Below, in pieces: positions 46,730-53,854 of a stretch of 53,854 nucleotides of DNA. A program made the position numbers and the translations under genes. Numbering within the stretch: the first letter of the stretch is position 1; each line of letters starts with the position of its first letter. This DNA is from Solibacteraceae bacterium (GTDB taxonomy: Bacteria; Acidobacteriota; Terriglobia; Bryobacterales; Bryobacteraceae), in NCBI GenBank assembly GCA_026984795.1, contig JALSRK010000044.1, positions 1 to 53,854 of the forward strand, given 5' to 3'. The notes under the pieces were generated by a model. That model was given only the letters and a program-made list of their open reading frames with translations. It was not told the DNA's origin and did no database searches.

Positions 46730-47125
46730 ATGGGCAAGATCGAAATCCGGCACCCTAACAAGAAGGCCGACACCGGCGCCTATTCGGCCGGCGTCCTGAT
46801 CGACGGCTGGCTCTACATCAGCGGGCAGGGGCCCCTCGATCTGGAGACCGGCGAAGTCCGTTCCGGGACGATCGAGAAAGAAACGCGCCTGACGCTCGAG
46901 CACATCGGCAAGATTCTCGAGGCCGCCGGCTGCACGTTCGACGACGTCGTCAAGTGCACCTGCCACCTGGCCGATATCCGCGACTTCGACCGCTTCAACC
47001 GGGTCTACGCAGAGTTCTTCCCCGGGGTGAAGCCGGCGCGGACGACGGTCGAGTCGGGACTGGACGGCATCAAGGTGGAGATCGACGCCGTGGCGCGGGT
47101 CCCGTCTCACCGCGCCAAGAGCTGA
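46730..47125 (+). CDS. RidA-family (YjgF/YER057c/UK114) protein
   Basis: A 131-aa protein from ATG 46730. The family pattern is clear: GAYSAGVLIDGWLYISGQGPLD, EKETRLTLEHIGKILEAAGCTFDDVVKCTCHLADIRDFDRFNRVYAEFF, and ARTTVESGLDGIKVEIDAVA. The arginine that binds the carboxylate in canonical RidA is the R of ARTTV. It hydrolyses reactive enamines/imines or a related substrate. Converges with the large PHP gene, with a 27-bp gap. The 235 bp before it hold nothing I can assign. Confidence 0.92.
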   Translation: MGKIEIRHPNKKADTGAYSAGVLIDGWLYISGQGPLDLETGEVRSGTIEKETRLTLEHIGKILEAAGCTFDDVVKCTCHLADIRDFDRFNRVYAEFFPGVKPARTTVESGLDGIKVEIDAVARVPSHRAKS

Positions 47126-47152
47126 GGAGCCGGCGGCCGCTCTCCCGAAGCG

Positions 47153-49930
47153 TTACGGGCGGTAGCGCACCCAGACCGGCGAGCCCCACCCCACCTGGCC
47201 GTTCTTCTGGATCACCCGGACGTAGTAGTAGGACTCGCCCGGCTCAACGGCGGCGTCGGTGTAGGTGAACTTGAGTTCCGCGCCCTCGCCCGCCGCCGTG
47301 TAGACGATGCGGTTGTTCTTGATGACCTCGACGCGCTCGATCGGGCCGGTGCCGATGACCGAAGCCTCGAGCACCGGCTTCTCACGCGTCTCGAAGATCT
47401 CGCCCATGAAACGGCCGTTGACGCGGACGTCGATGATCAGGTTGTCAGTGGCGGCATAGCTGCGGCGGGCCTGAAGCGACCGGATGATCGTCTCACGGTC
47501 CAGCCGGTCCACGTAGACCGCGGCGTAGGACATGTGCGTGGAGACATGGTCCGAGCTGGACTGCACGCCCAGCTTGATGCCCTTCGCCCAGGCGTTCCAG
47601 ACGTATCCGGCGGCGTACTTGTTGTTGCGGCCGGAGGCCGGATGGCGCGGGCCGTCGGGCGATTCGTAGCTGTCGCGGTAGCCCTGGTAGAGCTCGACGA
47701 CGGGCTCGAGCACGGGATCGCTGTCGCGCCAGTCGGTGCCGGCGCCGGTGGCCGAAGTATGGGAGGTCGCGATGCCGCCGTAGCGCCGCAGGTACTCATA
47801 GAGTTTCGCCGCGCCTTCCTCGCCCCGCTGCTCGGCGGGCGACGAGGGCAGCACCGGCCGGCCCCGCTTGCTGAAGAGGACATTGCGGTGGCCGTTCGGG
47901 TACGGCAGGCTGCGCTCGTAGGAGTACAGCGGCGCGAACCGGCCGGGGATGAAGAACAGGTCGGCCGCCTTCTGGATCATCCACCAGTTGTATGGAATCA
48001 GGGTGTCGCGGTGGTGGTCGCAGACGCCGAGGAAGTCCAGCGAGGCGGCGTCCAGAGCGTAGCGGTAGGCGTCGTGGAGCGAGCCGTCGCGGTTGCCGTC
48101 CCAGGAAAGCGCCGTGTGCCGGTGGACGTCTCCCCTCACGATGCGGAACGTACGGCCGCCGATCTTCGTGCGGTAGGCACGCACCCGCTCGAGATCGGCC
48201 GGTTCGTTGGGATGCGACGGCGGGTAGCGTTCAGCCGGTGGCCGGAAGGCAACCAGGGACGGAGGACCCGGGGCCGGCAGTGGCGGCAGCGAAGCCCAGC
48301 ACAGATCCTGGTCTTCGACGACGCCGCCAGGCCACTGGCGTTCATCGGAGGCCCAGACCAGGTGCAGGCGCCCGCTCGGGCCGAAAGCGGCGGAGAAGCC
48401 CGCGTCCAGGCGGCCGAAGCCCTCCGGCAGATCGATCATCGGCATCCAGCGGCCGCCGCGGTAACAGGTGAGGCCCATCCGCCAGTGGCCGCGGTTCACG
48501 CCCGGGCCTTTCGTCCGCGGCAAGTTCACCCGGTAGCGGAAGACGACCCAGGCGGCGCCGTTGCGGTCCAGCAGAATGCGCGGGTTGTGGAACGCCTGGC
48601 GGAACTCTTCGGGGAGCGCCTGGGCGATGGGCGAGGCGGGCTCCATCAAGCGGCCGCCGGAGAGAACCGCGACGCGGGTCTGGCGTTTGACGATCAAGCC
48701 GCGGCCGCTCTCGGGCGTGTGCCGGCCGTAGTCCTTGCCCCAGTTCCAGTCTCCTTCCTCCCAGGCGAGCCACAGCCGCCCGTCGCGATCGTACTGGGCC
48801 GAGACACGGGCCTCGAAGGCGCCGGTGGCGGCAATGGACGTCAGCTCACCCAGCCGCCCGTTGCGGTAGCGGCGGCCCACGACGTCGTAGTTGCCTTTCG
48901 CGTAAGTGTCCCAGAGGATGAAGACCTCGCTGCCGGAAGCGGCCACCGCCGGTTCCCAGTCATTGGCCGGGTCCGAGGAAACCTGGATCTCGTCGCTCCA
49001 CTCGCCGTTCTCGAGCACTCGAAGGTAGATGTCGAAGTTGCCCGAGCGAGCGCTCTGGTAAGCGAGGTAGAGCCGGCCGGCGCCGTCGCGGGCGAGGGTG
49101 TGGTAGATGTCCGATGCCGGAGCGGTAGTGAGGCGCTGGGCGCCGGACCACTCGCCGGCCTCGAAGTACCGTCCATAGAGGTCGAAGTTGCCGTCCACCT
49201 GGGCCGCCCAAATGGCCCAGATGCGCCCTTCGCCGTCTTCACCCAGCGTGACGCGGAACAGGTCCTGGCCGCCGGGCGTGAGCGCTTCCGGCTCGGACCA
49301 GCCGCCGTCCGTGCGCCGGCGGACGAAAAGGGTGTCGCCGTCGCCCTGGTAGGTGACATAAGCCAACCAGAGAGTCCCGTCGCGCGCCGCGAGCAGGGCG
49401 GGATAGTCATCGGCGTCCGGGTCTCGAGACAGGCGCGAGATCGCCGGCACGGCGCGCACTTCGACGCGCCCGTCCAGGAACCGCCGCGGCGACGTCCACA
49501 GGGAATCATCGGGGGTGAAGGAGAATTCCCCCTGCGCCGTGCTCACTTGGATCGGGCCTTCCCGCCGGGCGTCGTATTCGACGATGACGCCCTTCCGGGT
49601 GACCTTGTGGCGCCCGGCGGTGGGTCCCATACGGGCCTCGTAGGGCGTGTCCCAGTAGTAGTCCTCCCGGGTGGCGCACTTCCAGCTCCACTCGGCTGTC
49701 TGCTCGCCGGGCGCGAACTGCCAGCCCGCCAGCCGGGCCGGAGCCGGCTTCACGCTGCCGCTCCAGTCCACGTCCGGCTTGCCGTCCATGCCGAACCGGA
49801 TCAGATAGGCGACGCGCCCGTTCCGTGGCGGTGAAGAGGCCTGGCCGGAGGCGGCGGGCTGGGGGAGCGAAGCGACGGTTACGAGAACCACAGCAGCCAG
49901 GACGGCAACGGCGGTGATTTCACGTTTCAT
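47153..49930 (-). CDS. Large secreted protein: beta-propeller plus PHP/DUF3604-like domain
   Basis: A 925-aa protein with a signal peptide (AVAVLAAVVLVTVASLPQPAA). Residues ~150-540 form a propeller of repeated W-x-D/E-P blades (AARDGTLWLAYVTYQGDGDTL, DGEGRIWAIWAAQVDGNFDLYGR, DGAGRLYLAYQSARSGNFDIYLR). From ~600 a PHP-type metal site appears (GDVHRHTALSWDGNRDG, LDFLGVCDHHRDT, GIATSHTSATG, KLGVQSSSDHVSTH), as in DUF3604 proteins. A C-terminal Ig-like domain follows. It is probably a periplasmic or extracellular metal-dependent hydrolase on a carbohydrate or phosphoester. Divergent from the GH20 gene. Confidence 0.8.
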   Translation of the reverse strand: MKREITAVAVLAAVVLVTVASLPQPAASGQASSPPRNGRVAYLIRFGMDGKPDVDWSGSVKPAPARLAGWQFAPGEQTAEWSWKCATREDYYWDTPYEARMGPTAGRHKVTRKGVIVEYDARREGPIQVSTAQGEFSFTPDDSLWTSPRRFLDGRVEVRAVPAISRLSRDPDADDYPALLAARDGTLWLAYVTYQGDGDTLFVRRRTDGGWSEPEALTPGGQDLFRVTLGEDGEGRIWAIWAAQVDGNFDLYGRYFEAGEWSGAQRLTTAPASDIYHTLARDGAGRLYLAYQSARSGNFDIYLRVLENGEWSDEIQVSSDPANDWEPAVAASGSEVFILWDTYAKGNYDVVGRRYRNGRLGELTSIAATGAFEARVSAQYDRDGRLWLAWEEGDWNWGKDYGRHTPESGRGLIVKRQTRVAVLSGGRLMEPASPIAQALPEEFRQAFHNPRILLDRNGAAWVVFRYRVNLPRTKGPGVNRGHWRMGLTCYRGGRWMPMIDLPEGFGRLDAGFSAAFGPSGRLHLVWASDERQWPGGVVEDQDLCWASLPPLPAPGPPSLVAFRPPAERYPPSHPNEPADLERVRAYRTKIGGRTFRIVRGDVHRHTALSWDGNRDGSLHDAYRYALDAASLDFLGVCDHHRDTLIPYNWWMIQKAADLFFIPGRFAPLYSYERSLPYPNGHRNVLFSKRGRPVLPSSPAEQRGEEGAAKLYEYLRRYGGIATSHTSATGAGTDWRDSDPVLEPVVELYQGYRDSYESPDGPRHPASGRNNKYAAGYVWNAWAKGIKLGVQSSSDHVSTHMSYAAVYVDRLDRETIIRSLQARRSYAATDNLIIDVRVNGRFMGEIFETREKPVLEASVIGTGPIERVEVIKNNRIVYTAAGEGAELKFTYTDAAVEPGESYYYVRVIQKNGQVGWGSPVWVRYRP

Positions 49931-50130
49931 GACGATTCCAAGAATATCGGATCCCCCGGGCGAGGAGGAACGGGACAGCGGAAAGAGACTCCTCGTACAG
50001 CATGCTGAACGCTAAGCGGCGTCCCGGCGGCCCGGGCGTTGACGGACGAGAGCCGGTGCCGGACAATCAAGGGGTTCCGGCGAGCGCGGCGCCTGCGGAT
50101 GCGGCGGCGCCGGGCCGCCACTGGATCGAG

Positions 50131-52278
50131 ATGAGATTCCTGCTTCCCGCACTGGCCGCCTTTTTACTGGTTCCCGCCGTTTCCCTCGCCGCCGATGAGT
50201 TCCCCAAAGAGCGGGGCCTGGAGGCGCTGCACGGGATCAGCATCTTGCCGGAACCAGAACTGGCCCGGCTCACCGGCGGGGAGTTCCGGATCCTTCCCGA
50301 TACGGCCGTGCAGGCCAGACCCGGCCTCGATGCCGCAGCGGCGGTGGAAAGCCTGCTGGACGGGATCGAGGAGGCAACCGGGATTCGGCTCGAACGGAGC
50401 GAAGCCGCCGCGGCCGGCAACGTGATCTTGCTGGAGCCCGCCTCGGGCTCCGATCTGGCCCGCGTGCCTGCGGGAGCGGCCCGCCGCGAGGCCTACCGGC
50501 TCGAGGCCGCGCCGGAGAAGATCCGCATCGCGGCGGAGACCCCGGCGGGGCTCTTCTATGGGGTCCAGACGCTGCTCCAGTTGATCGAGCAGGGCGAGGG
50601 CAGCGCGCCGGGAATCGAGATCACCGACTGGCCGGATATGGAGTTCCGGGCCGTCCACATCGATCTCTGGTATCACCTGGACCGGCCGTGGTATTACCGG
50701 CATCTGTTCCGGCAACTGGCGCGCTACAAGATCAACGCCGCCGTCTTCGAGTTCGAGGACAAGTTCGGCTACCGCAGCCATCCGGCGCTGGCCGCCCCGG
50801 GGGCGCTGACCCACGAACAGGTGCGCGACCTGGTTCGCCTCGCCCGGCGCCACCACATCGAGATCGTGCCGCTGGTGCAGACGCTGGGCCACGTCAGCTT
50901 CATCGCCAAGCATCCCGAGTACCAGCACCTCCGGGAAGTGCCGATGAGCAACTGGCAGCTCTGCCCGCTGAAGAAGGGGACCTTCCCGCTGATCCGCGAC
51001 ATGATCACCGAGGTGCTGGAGGTCGTCCAGCCGGCCCGCTACTTCCACATCGGCGGCGACGAGGCCAGGGAGCTCGGCAAGGGCGAGGAGTGCCGCCGCA
51101 AGTGGGGCGATCGAGCGGCAGTGGAGAGCTACCGGCTATGGCTGGATTTCGTCTGCCGCCTGCTGGCGAAACACGGAAAGACAGCCATCGTCTGGGACGA
51201 CATGTTTCTGAAGCACTTCAGCGAGGCCGACCTCGCCGGGTTGCCGGAGAACCTGATCTACATGCGGTGGAACTACCACACCGGCAAGTTCGAGGAGCAG
51301 AACCGCAAGATCCTGAAACTCGGCTACCCGGTGTGGATCGCCACCTCGTCGCAGACCATGACGCCCCTGTTCCCCGACCAGCGGATCCGGGTCTTCAACA
51401 ATGCGAACTTCATTCCGAGTTCCGTAGCCCTGGGCATCAAAGGAGTCCTGAACACCGCCTGGGAAGACATGGGGGTGCATCCGGAAACCTACTGGATGGG
51501 GTTCCTCGCGTCGGCCGAGTTCGCCTGGTCGTCGAAGAAGCCCACCACCGAAGAATACCGGCGGAAGTTCTTCCGGCTGTTTTACGGGGATAAAGCCGCG
51601 GGGCTGGACAAAGTCTACGAGATCCTTTCAAGAAAAGGGTTCCTGCGCCGTGAACATGGCTGGACGGAAGAGTTCGCCGCCCTCGATCTGCCGCCGCTGC
51701 CGGACACGCACTTTCATGTGGAGTCCGGCTGGGCTGAAAAGCACAAAGATCTCGTGGCCGAGGCAAAACGGCGGCGGCCGCAGTATGCCGAAGCGGTCCG
51801 GATCCTCAGGGAGAACCTGAGCCGGCCCGTGAAGAACCGCTACAACCTCGAGGTGCTGCTGCTGACCGCGCGCACGGCGCTGCATTTCACGGATCTCGTT
51901 CTGCGCATCGCCGAGATCGACAGCCACCTCGCTGCCGCCGAGCGGGAACATCGCGCCGGTGACGACCAGGCGGCCGTGAACCGCTACCACCGCATCGGGC
52001 GGATCATCGACGACCTGCGGCGCGAAAAGGCGCTGCTATTGCGGGACACGGTGCGCACGTGGGAGAAGTCGATGTACCCCCGGGACTTCCGGCACATTCC
52101 CGGCGGCTGGGAACGTTTCGTCCACCAGATCGGCCGCGACAATTACTACGCCAACAAAACGATCGACCTCAGCTACATCTTCGAGATCGAAGAGAAACTG
52201 CCGCTGTTCGCTTACCAGCAAGGCCTCTACGACGTGCTGGTGGAGATCCTGCGGGGCGACACCCCGTGGGACGACTAG
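50131..52278 (+). CDS. GH20 beta-N-acetylhexosaminidase-like glycoside hydrolase
   Basis: A 715-aa secreted protein (signal peptide FLLPALAAFLLVPAVSLAA) from ATG 50131. The N-terminal domain (PEPELARLTGGEFRILPDTA, LFYGVQTLLQL) is the GH20b fold. The TIM-barrel shows DMEFRAVHIDLWYHLDRPWYYRHLFRQLARYKIN and the catalytic Asp-Glu pair in HIGGDEARE (D310-E311), with TAIVWDDMF and MRWNYHTG later. The ~200-residue C-terminal helical extension is additional. It cleaves terminal GlcNAc/GalNAc-type residues, probably from chitin or glycoprotein glycans. Confidence 0.92.
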   Translation: MRFLLPALAAFLLVPAVSLAADEFPKERGLEALHGISILPEPELARLTGGEFRILPDTAVQARPGLDAAAAVESLLDGIEEATGIRLERSEAAAAGNVILLEPASGSDLARVPAGAARREAYRLEAAPEKIRIAAETPAGLFYGVQTLLQLIEQGEGSAPGIEITDWPDMEFRAVHIDLWYHLDRPWYYRHLFRQLARYKINAAVFEFEDKFGYRSHPALAAPGALTHEQVRDLVRLARRHHIEIVPLVQTLGHVSFIAKHPEYQHLREVPMSNWQLCPLKKGTFPLIRDMITEVLEVVQPARYFHIGGDEARELGKGEECRRKWGDRAAVESYRLWLDFVCRLLAKHGKTAIVWDDMFLKHFSEADLAGLPENLIYMRWNYHTGKFEEQNRKILKLGYPVWIATSSQTMTPLFPDQRIRVFNNANFIPSSVALGIKGVLNTAWEDMGVHPETYWMGFLASAEFAWSSKKPTTEEYRRKFFRLFYGDKAAGLDKVYEILSRKGFLRREHGWTEEFAALDLPPLPDTHFHVESGWAEKHKDLVAEAKRRRPQYAEAVRILRENLSRPVKNRYNLEVLLLTARTALHFTDLVLRIAEIDSHLAAAEREHRAGDDQAAVNRYHRIGRIIDDLRREKALLLRDTVRTWEKSMYPRDFRHIPGGWERFVHQIGRDNYYANKTIDLSYIFEIEEKLPLFAYQQGLYDVLVEILRGDTPWDD

Positions 52279-52302
52279 ATCCCAACCAGGGGGAGCACCC
52301 TC

Positions 52303-53274
52303 ATGGATACGAAACAGACCGCTGCTTTCGAGCCAATAGGCCTGGTCGGCCTCGGCCTGATGGGCCAGGGCATCGCCACCTGCCTGCTGGCGTACGGGCA
52401 CGAGGTGATCGCCTACAACCGCACCGCCAGCCGGGCCGAAGCGAGCCTCCAACACATCGCCGAAACGCTGCGGGAGATGGTCCGCCGGCGCATCGTGTCC
52501 GCCCGGGCCGTGCGCGGGTGGCGGAAGCGCTACCGGTTGGTGCGAGCGCTCTCGGATCTGGCGCCCTGCCGTTTCGTCATCGAGTCGGTGAAAGAAGACC
52601 TCGAGCTGAAGCGCCGCATCTACGACGAGCTGGAGGACGCGGTGCGCGCCCGGACGGTGATCAGCTCCAATACCTCGAGCATTCCCATCACGCTCTTGCA
52701 AGAGGGGCGCAAGCGGCCCGAGCGCTTCATCGGGATGCACTGGGGCGAGCCGGTGCAGGTGATGCGGTACCTGGAGATCATCCCGGGCAAGCACACGGGG
52801 CCGCGGGCGGTGCGGCTGGCGAAGCAGCTCGGCGAGAGCTGCGGCAAGGAGCCGACCATCCTCAAGCAGGACATCCGCGGCTTCCTTTCGAACCGGATGA
52901 TGTACGCCATGATCCGCGAGGCCTTCTATCTGGTGGAGCGGGGGGTGGCGACGCTGGCCGACGTGGACCGCTCCTTTCGCAACGACATCGGCTGGTGGGC
53001 CACCATCGCCGGGCCGTTCCGCTGGATGGACCTGACCGGCATCCCCGCCTACGCGGCGGTGATGGAAGGCTTGCTACCGGAGCTGTGCCACTCGACCGAA
53101 GTACCGGAACTGATGAAGAAGGCCGTCGCCCGGGGCGCCGAGGGCGTCTCCAACCGCAAGGGCTTCTACCGCTACGACAAGGCGAGCGCCGAGGCGTGGT
53201 CGCAGGCCTGGGTCGATTTCACGTATGACCTGCGGAAGCTGGTCGAGAAGTACGAGAAGCGGGTGAAGCTGTGA
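52303..53274 (+). CDS. 3-hydroxyacyl-CoA dehydrogenase-family enzyme
   Basis: A 323-aa NAD-binding enzyme. The Rossmann motif GLVGLGLMGQGIATCLLAYGHEV (from ~13) is followed by VIESVKEDLELKRRIYDELE and SSNTSSIPI, then the catalytic IGMHWGEPVQVMRYLEIIPG (GMHW replaces the usual GMHFFNP). The C-terminal domain has DIRGFLSNRMMYAMIREAFYLVERGVAT. It oxidises a 3-hydroxyacyl or hydroxycarboxylic substrate; the HW change suggests a non-fatty-acyl substrate. A GGGGGAG lies 8-9 nt before the ATG, and the stop overlaps the next GTG (53271-53274). Confidence 0.88.
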   Translation: MDTKQTAAFEPIGLVGLGLMGQGIATCLLAYGHEVIAYNRTASRAEASLQHIAETLREMVRRRIVSARAVRGWRKRYRLVRALSDLAPCRFVIESVKEDLELKRRIYDELEDAVRARTVISSNTSSIPITLLQEGRKRPERFIGMHWGEPVQVMRYLEIIPGKHTGPRAVRLAKQLGESCGKEPTILKQDIRGFLSNRMMYAMIREAFYLVERGVATLADVDRSFRNDIGWWATIAGPFRWMDLTGIPAYAAVMEGLLPELCHSTEVPELMKKAVARGAEGVSNRKGFYRYDKASAEAWSQAWVDFTYDLRKLVEKYEKRVKL

Positions 53275-53854
53275 GTCCGCTGGTCTCCTGGCTGCTGCTG
53301 TTCGCGGCCAACTTCATGTGGGCCCTGCAGTTCACTTGCATCAAGCTGGTCGAGGACCAGGTGGGCTCGCTGTTCACGGTCTGGGGACCGATGACGCTGG
53401 CCACGGCGATGCTCTACCCGCTGGTGCGCAACGTCCAGCGCCAGCCGGGCTACGTGGACCGGCGGCGCAGGAGCGACGTATGGCTCTTCCTGATGCTGGC
53501 GGGCCTGGGCGTGTTCCCCGGACAGGTGCTCATCACCTGGGGCACGCGGCTCTCGACGGCGTCGAACGCAGCCCTCATCATGCTGACGCTGCCGCTGAGC
53601 ACGGCGGTGATGGCCGTCTTGTTGCTCGGCGAGCGGATGACGCGGATCCGCTGGATCAGTGCGGCGCTGGCGATCACCGGGGTGGTGCTGTGCGGCGAGG
53701 TCGATTGGACGAACCTGAATTTCGGCACGGGCTACTTGATCGGCAACCTGATCATCTTCTCGGGCACGCTGGGCAGCGCGTTCTTCAACTCCTACGGCAA
53801 GAAGGTGCTGCGGCGGTACTCGCCCACGGAGATGATCTTCTACACCTACCTGGC
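53271..53854 (+). CDS. DMT/EamA-family transporter, cut by window end
   Basis: An open frame of at least 194 codons starting at GTG 53271 with a four-base overlap to the preceding gene; no stop before the window ends. Predicted membrane helices include SWLLLFAANFMWALQFTCIK, LFLMLAGLGVFPGQVLITWG, AALIMLTLPLSTAVMAVLLL and ISAALAITGVVLC. The EamA marker LLLGERMTRIRW is present after helix 4. It probably exports or imports a small metabolite, perhaps one handled by the coupled dehydrogenase. Confidence 0.88.
   Translation, partial: MSPLVSWLLLFAANFMWALQFTCIKLVEDQVGSLFTVWGPMTLATAMLYPLVRNVQRQPGYVDRRRRSDVWLFLMLAGLGVFPGQVLITWGTRLSTASNAALIMLTLPLSTAVMAVLLLGERMTRIRWISAALAITGVVLCGEVDWTNLNFGTGYLIGNLIIFSGTLGSAFFNSYGKKVLRRYSPTEMIFYTYL

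Noticed and set aside
47534-49834. A 766-codon plus-strand open frame
   Set aside because: Antisense to the secreted PHP protein, which has a signal peptide and metal-site motifs; the plus frame has none.

Overview
The window is high-GC bacterial chromosome from a Gram-negative. KdsC, lipoproteins, CcmF/CcmH, an octahaem TPR cytochrome, many exported TPR/Ig-like/ASH proteins, a YpdA-type reductase and a 'STGPRPLEGKARSRLNALRHG' protein point to Acidobacteriota, most likely a Bryobacterales/Solibacter-like lineage. That placement is inferred from gene families; there is no rRNA here. I recognise no tRNA, CRISPR array or intact insertion sequence.

Layout. 0.3-5 kb: a giant DUF4011-SF1 helicase-Vsr-like nuclease protein, a defence-type architecture. 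5-6.5 kb: a 223/225-bp tandem duplication carrying REP-like repeats, then a family protein whose frame has no stop codon. 6.5-10.6 kb (minus): tilS-ftsH-HAD phosphatase. 10.7-15.8 kb (plus): LarA-like racemase/epimerase, gnd, kdsC, an ACT-DUF5612 protein and a small nucleotidyltransferase pair. 15.8-22.2 kb: ornithine aminotransferase, CusF-like lipoprotein, a thioredoxin-like protein behind a MerR-type promoter, msrA, and overlapping alaS-ypdA. 22.5-31 kb: exported proteins, a PP2C phosphatase, a coupled three-gene Ig/ASH operon, and thiD coupled to an octahaem lipoprotein.

31.6-44.7 kb is the most interesting part. A divergently transcribed NtrC-type sigma-54 activator and its histidine kinase lie next to a series of small exported or membrane genes. 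Nearly every one has a TGGCAC-N5-TTGCA-like (-24/-12) element upstream: a HAMP protein, a DUF302 protein, two related secreted proteins ending GER-A/S-AHAF, a 65-aa membrane protein plus TPR protein, an ECF sigma factor, a secreted protein of unknown function, and a PCYCGC-type protein. The ccmF-ccmH-ccmI-like block may be read from the same system. I infer a local sigma-54 regulon for envelope or redox functions.

The last of these genes (44086-44601) has an in-frame TGA exactly where relatives carry the first cysteine of a CxxC motif. The frame then continues with family-like sequence for 40 codons to a TAG and a terminator, and a hairpin with a G-first loop lies 18 nt after the TGA. It is a candidate selenoprotein; a recent nonsense mutation is the main alternative.

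44.8-53.9 kb: an FAD oxidoreductase broken by a one-base deletion, a RidA protein, a large secreted propeller-PHP protein, a GH20 hexosaminidase, a 3-hydroxyacyl-CoA dehydrogenase-like enzyme, and a DMT transporter cut by the window end.
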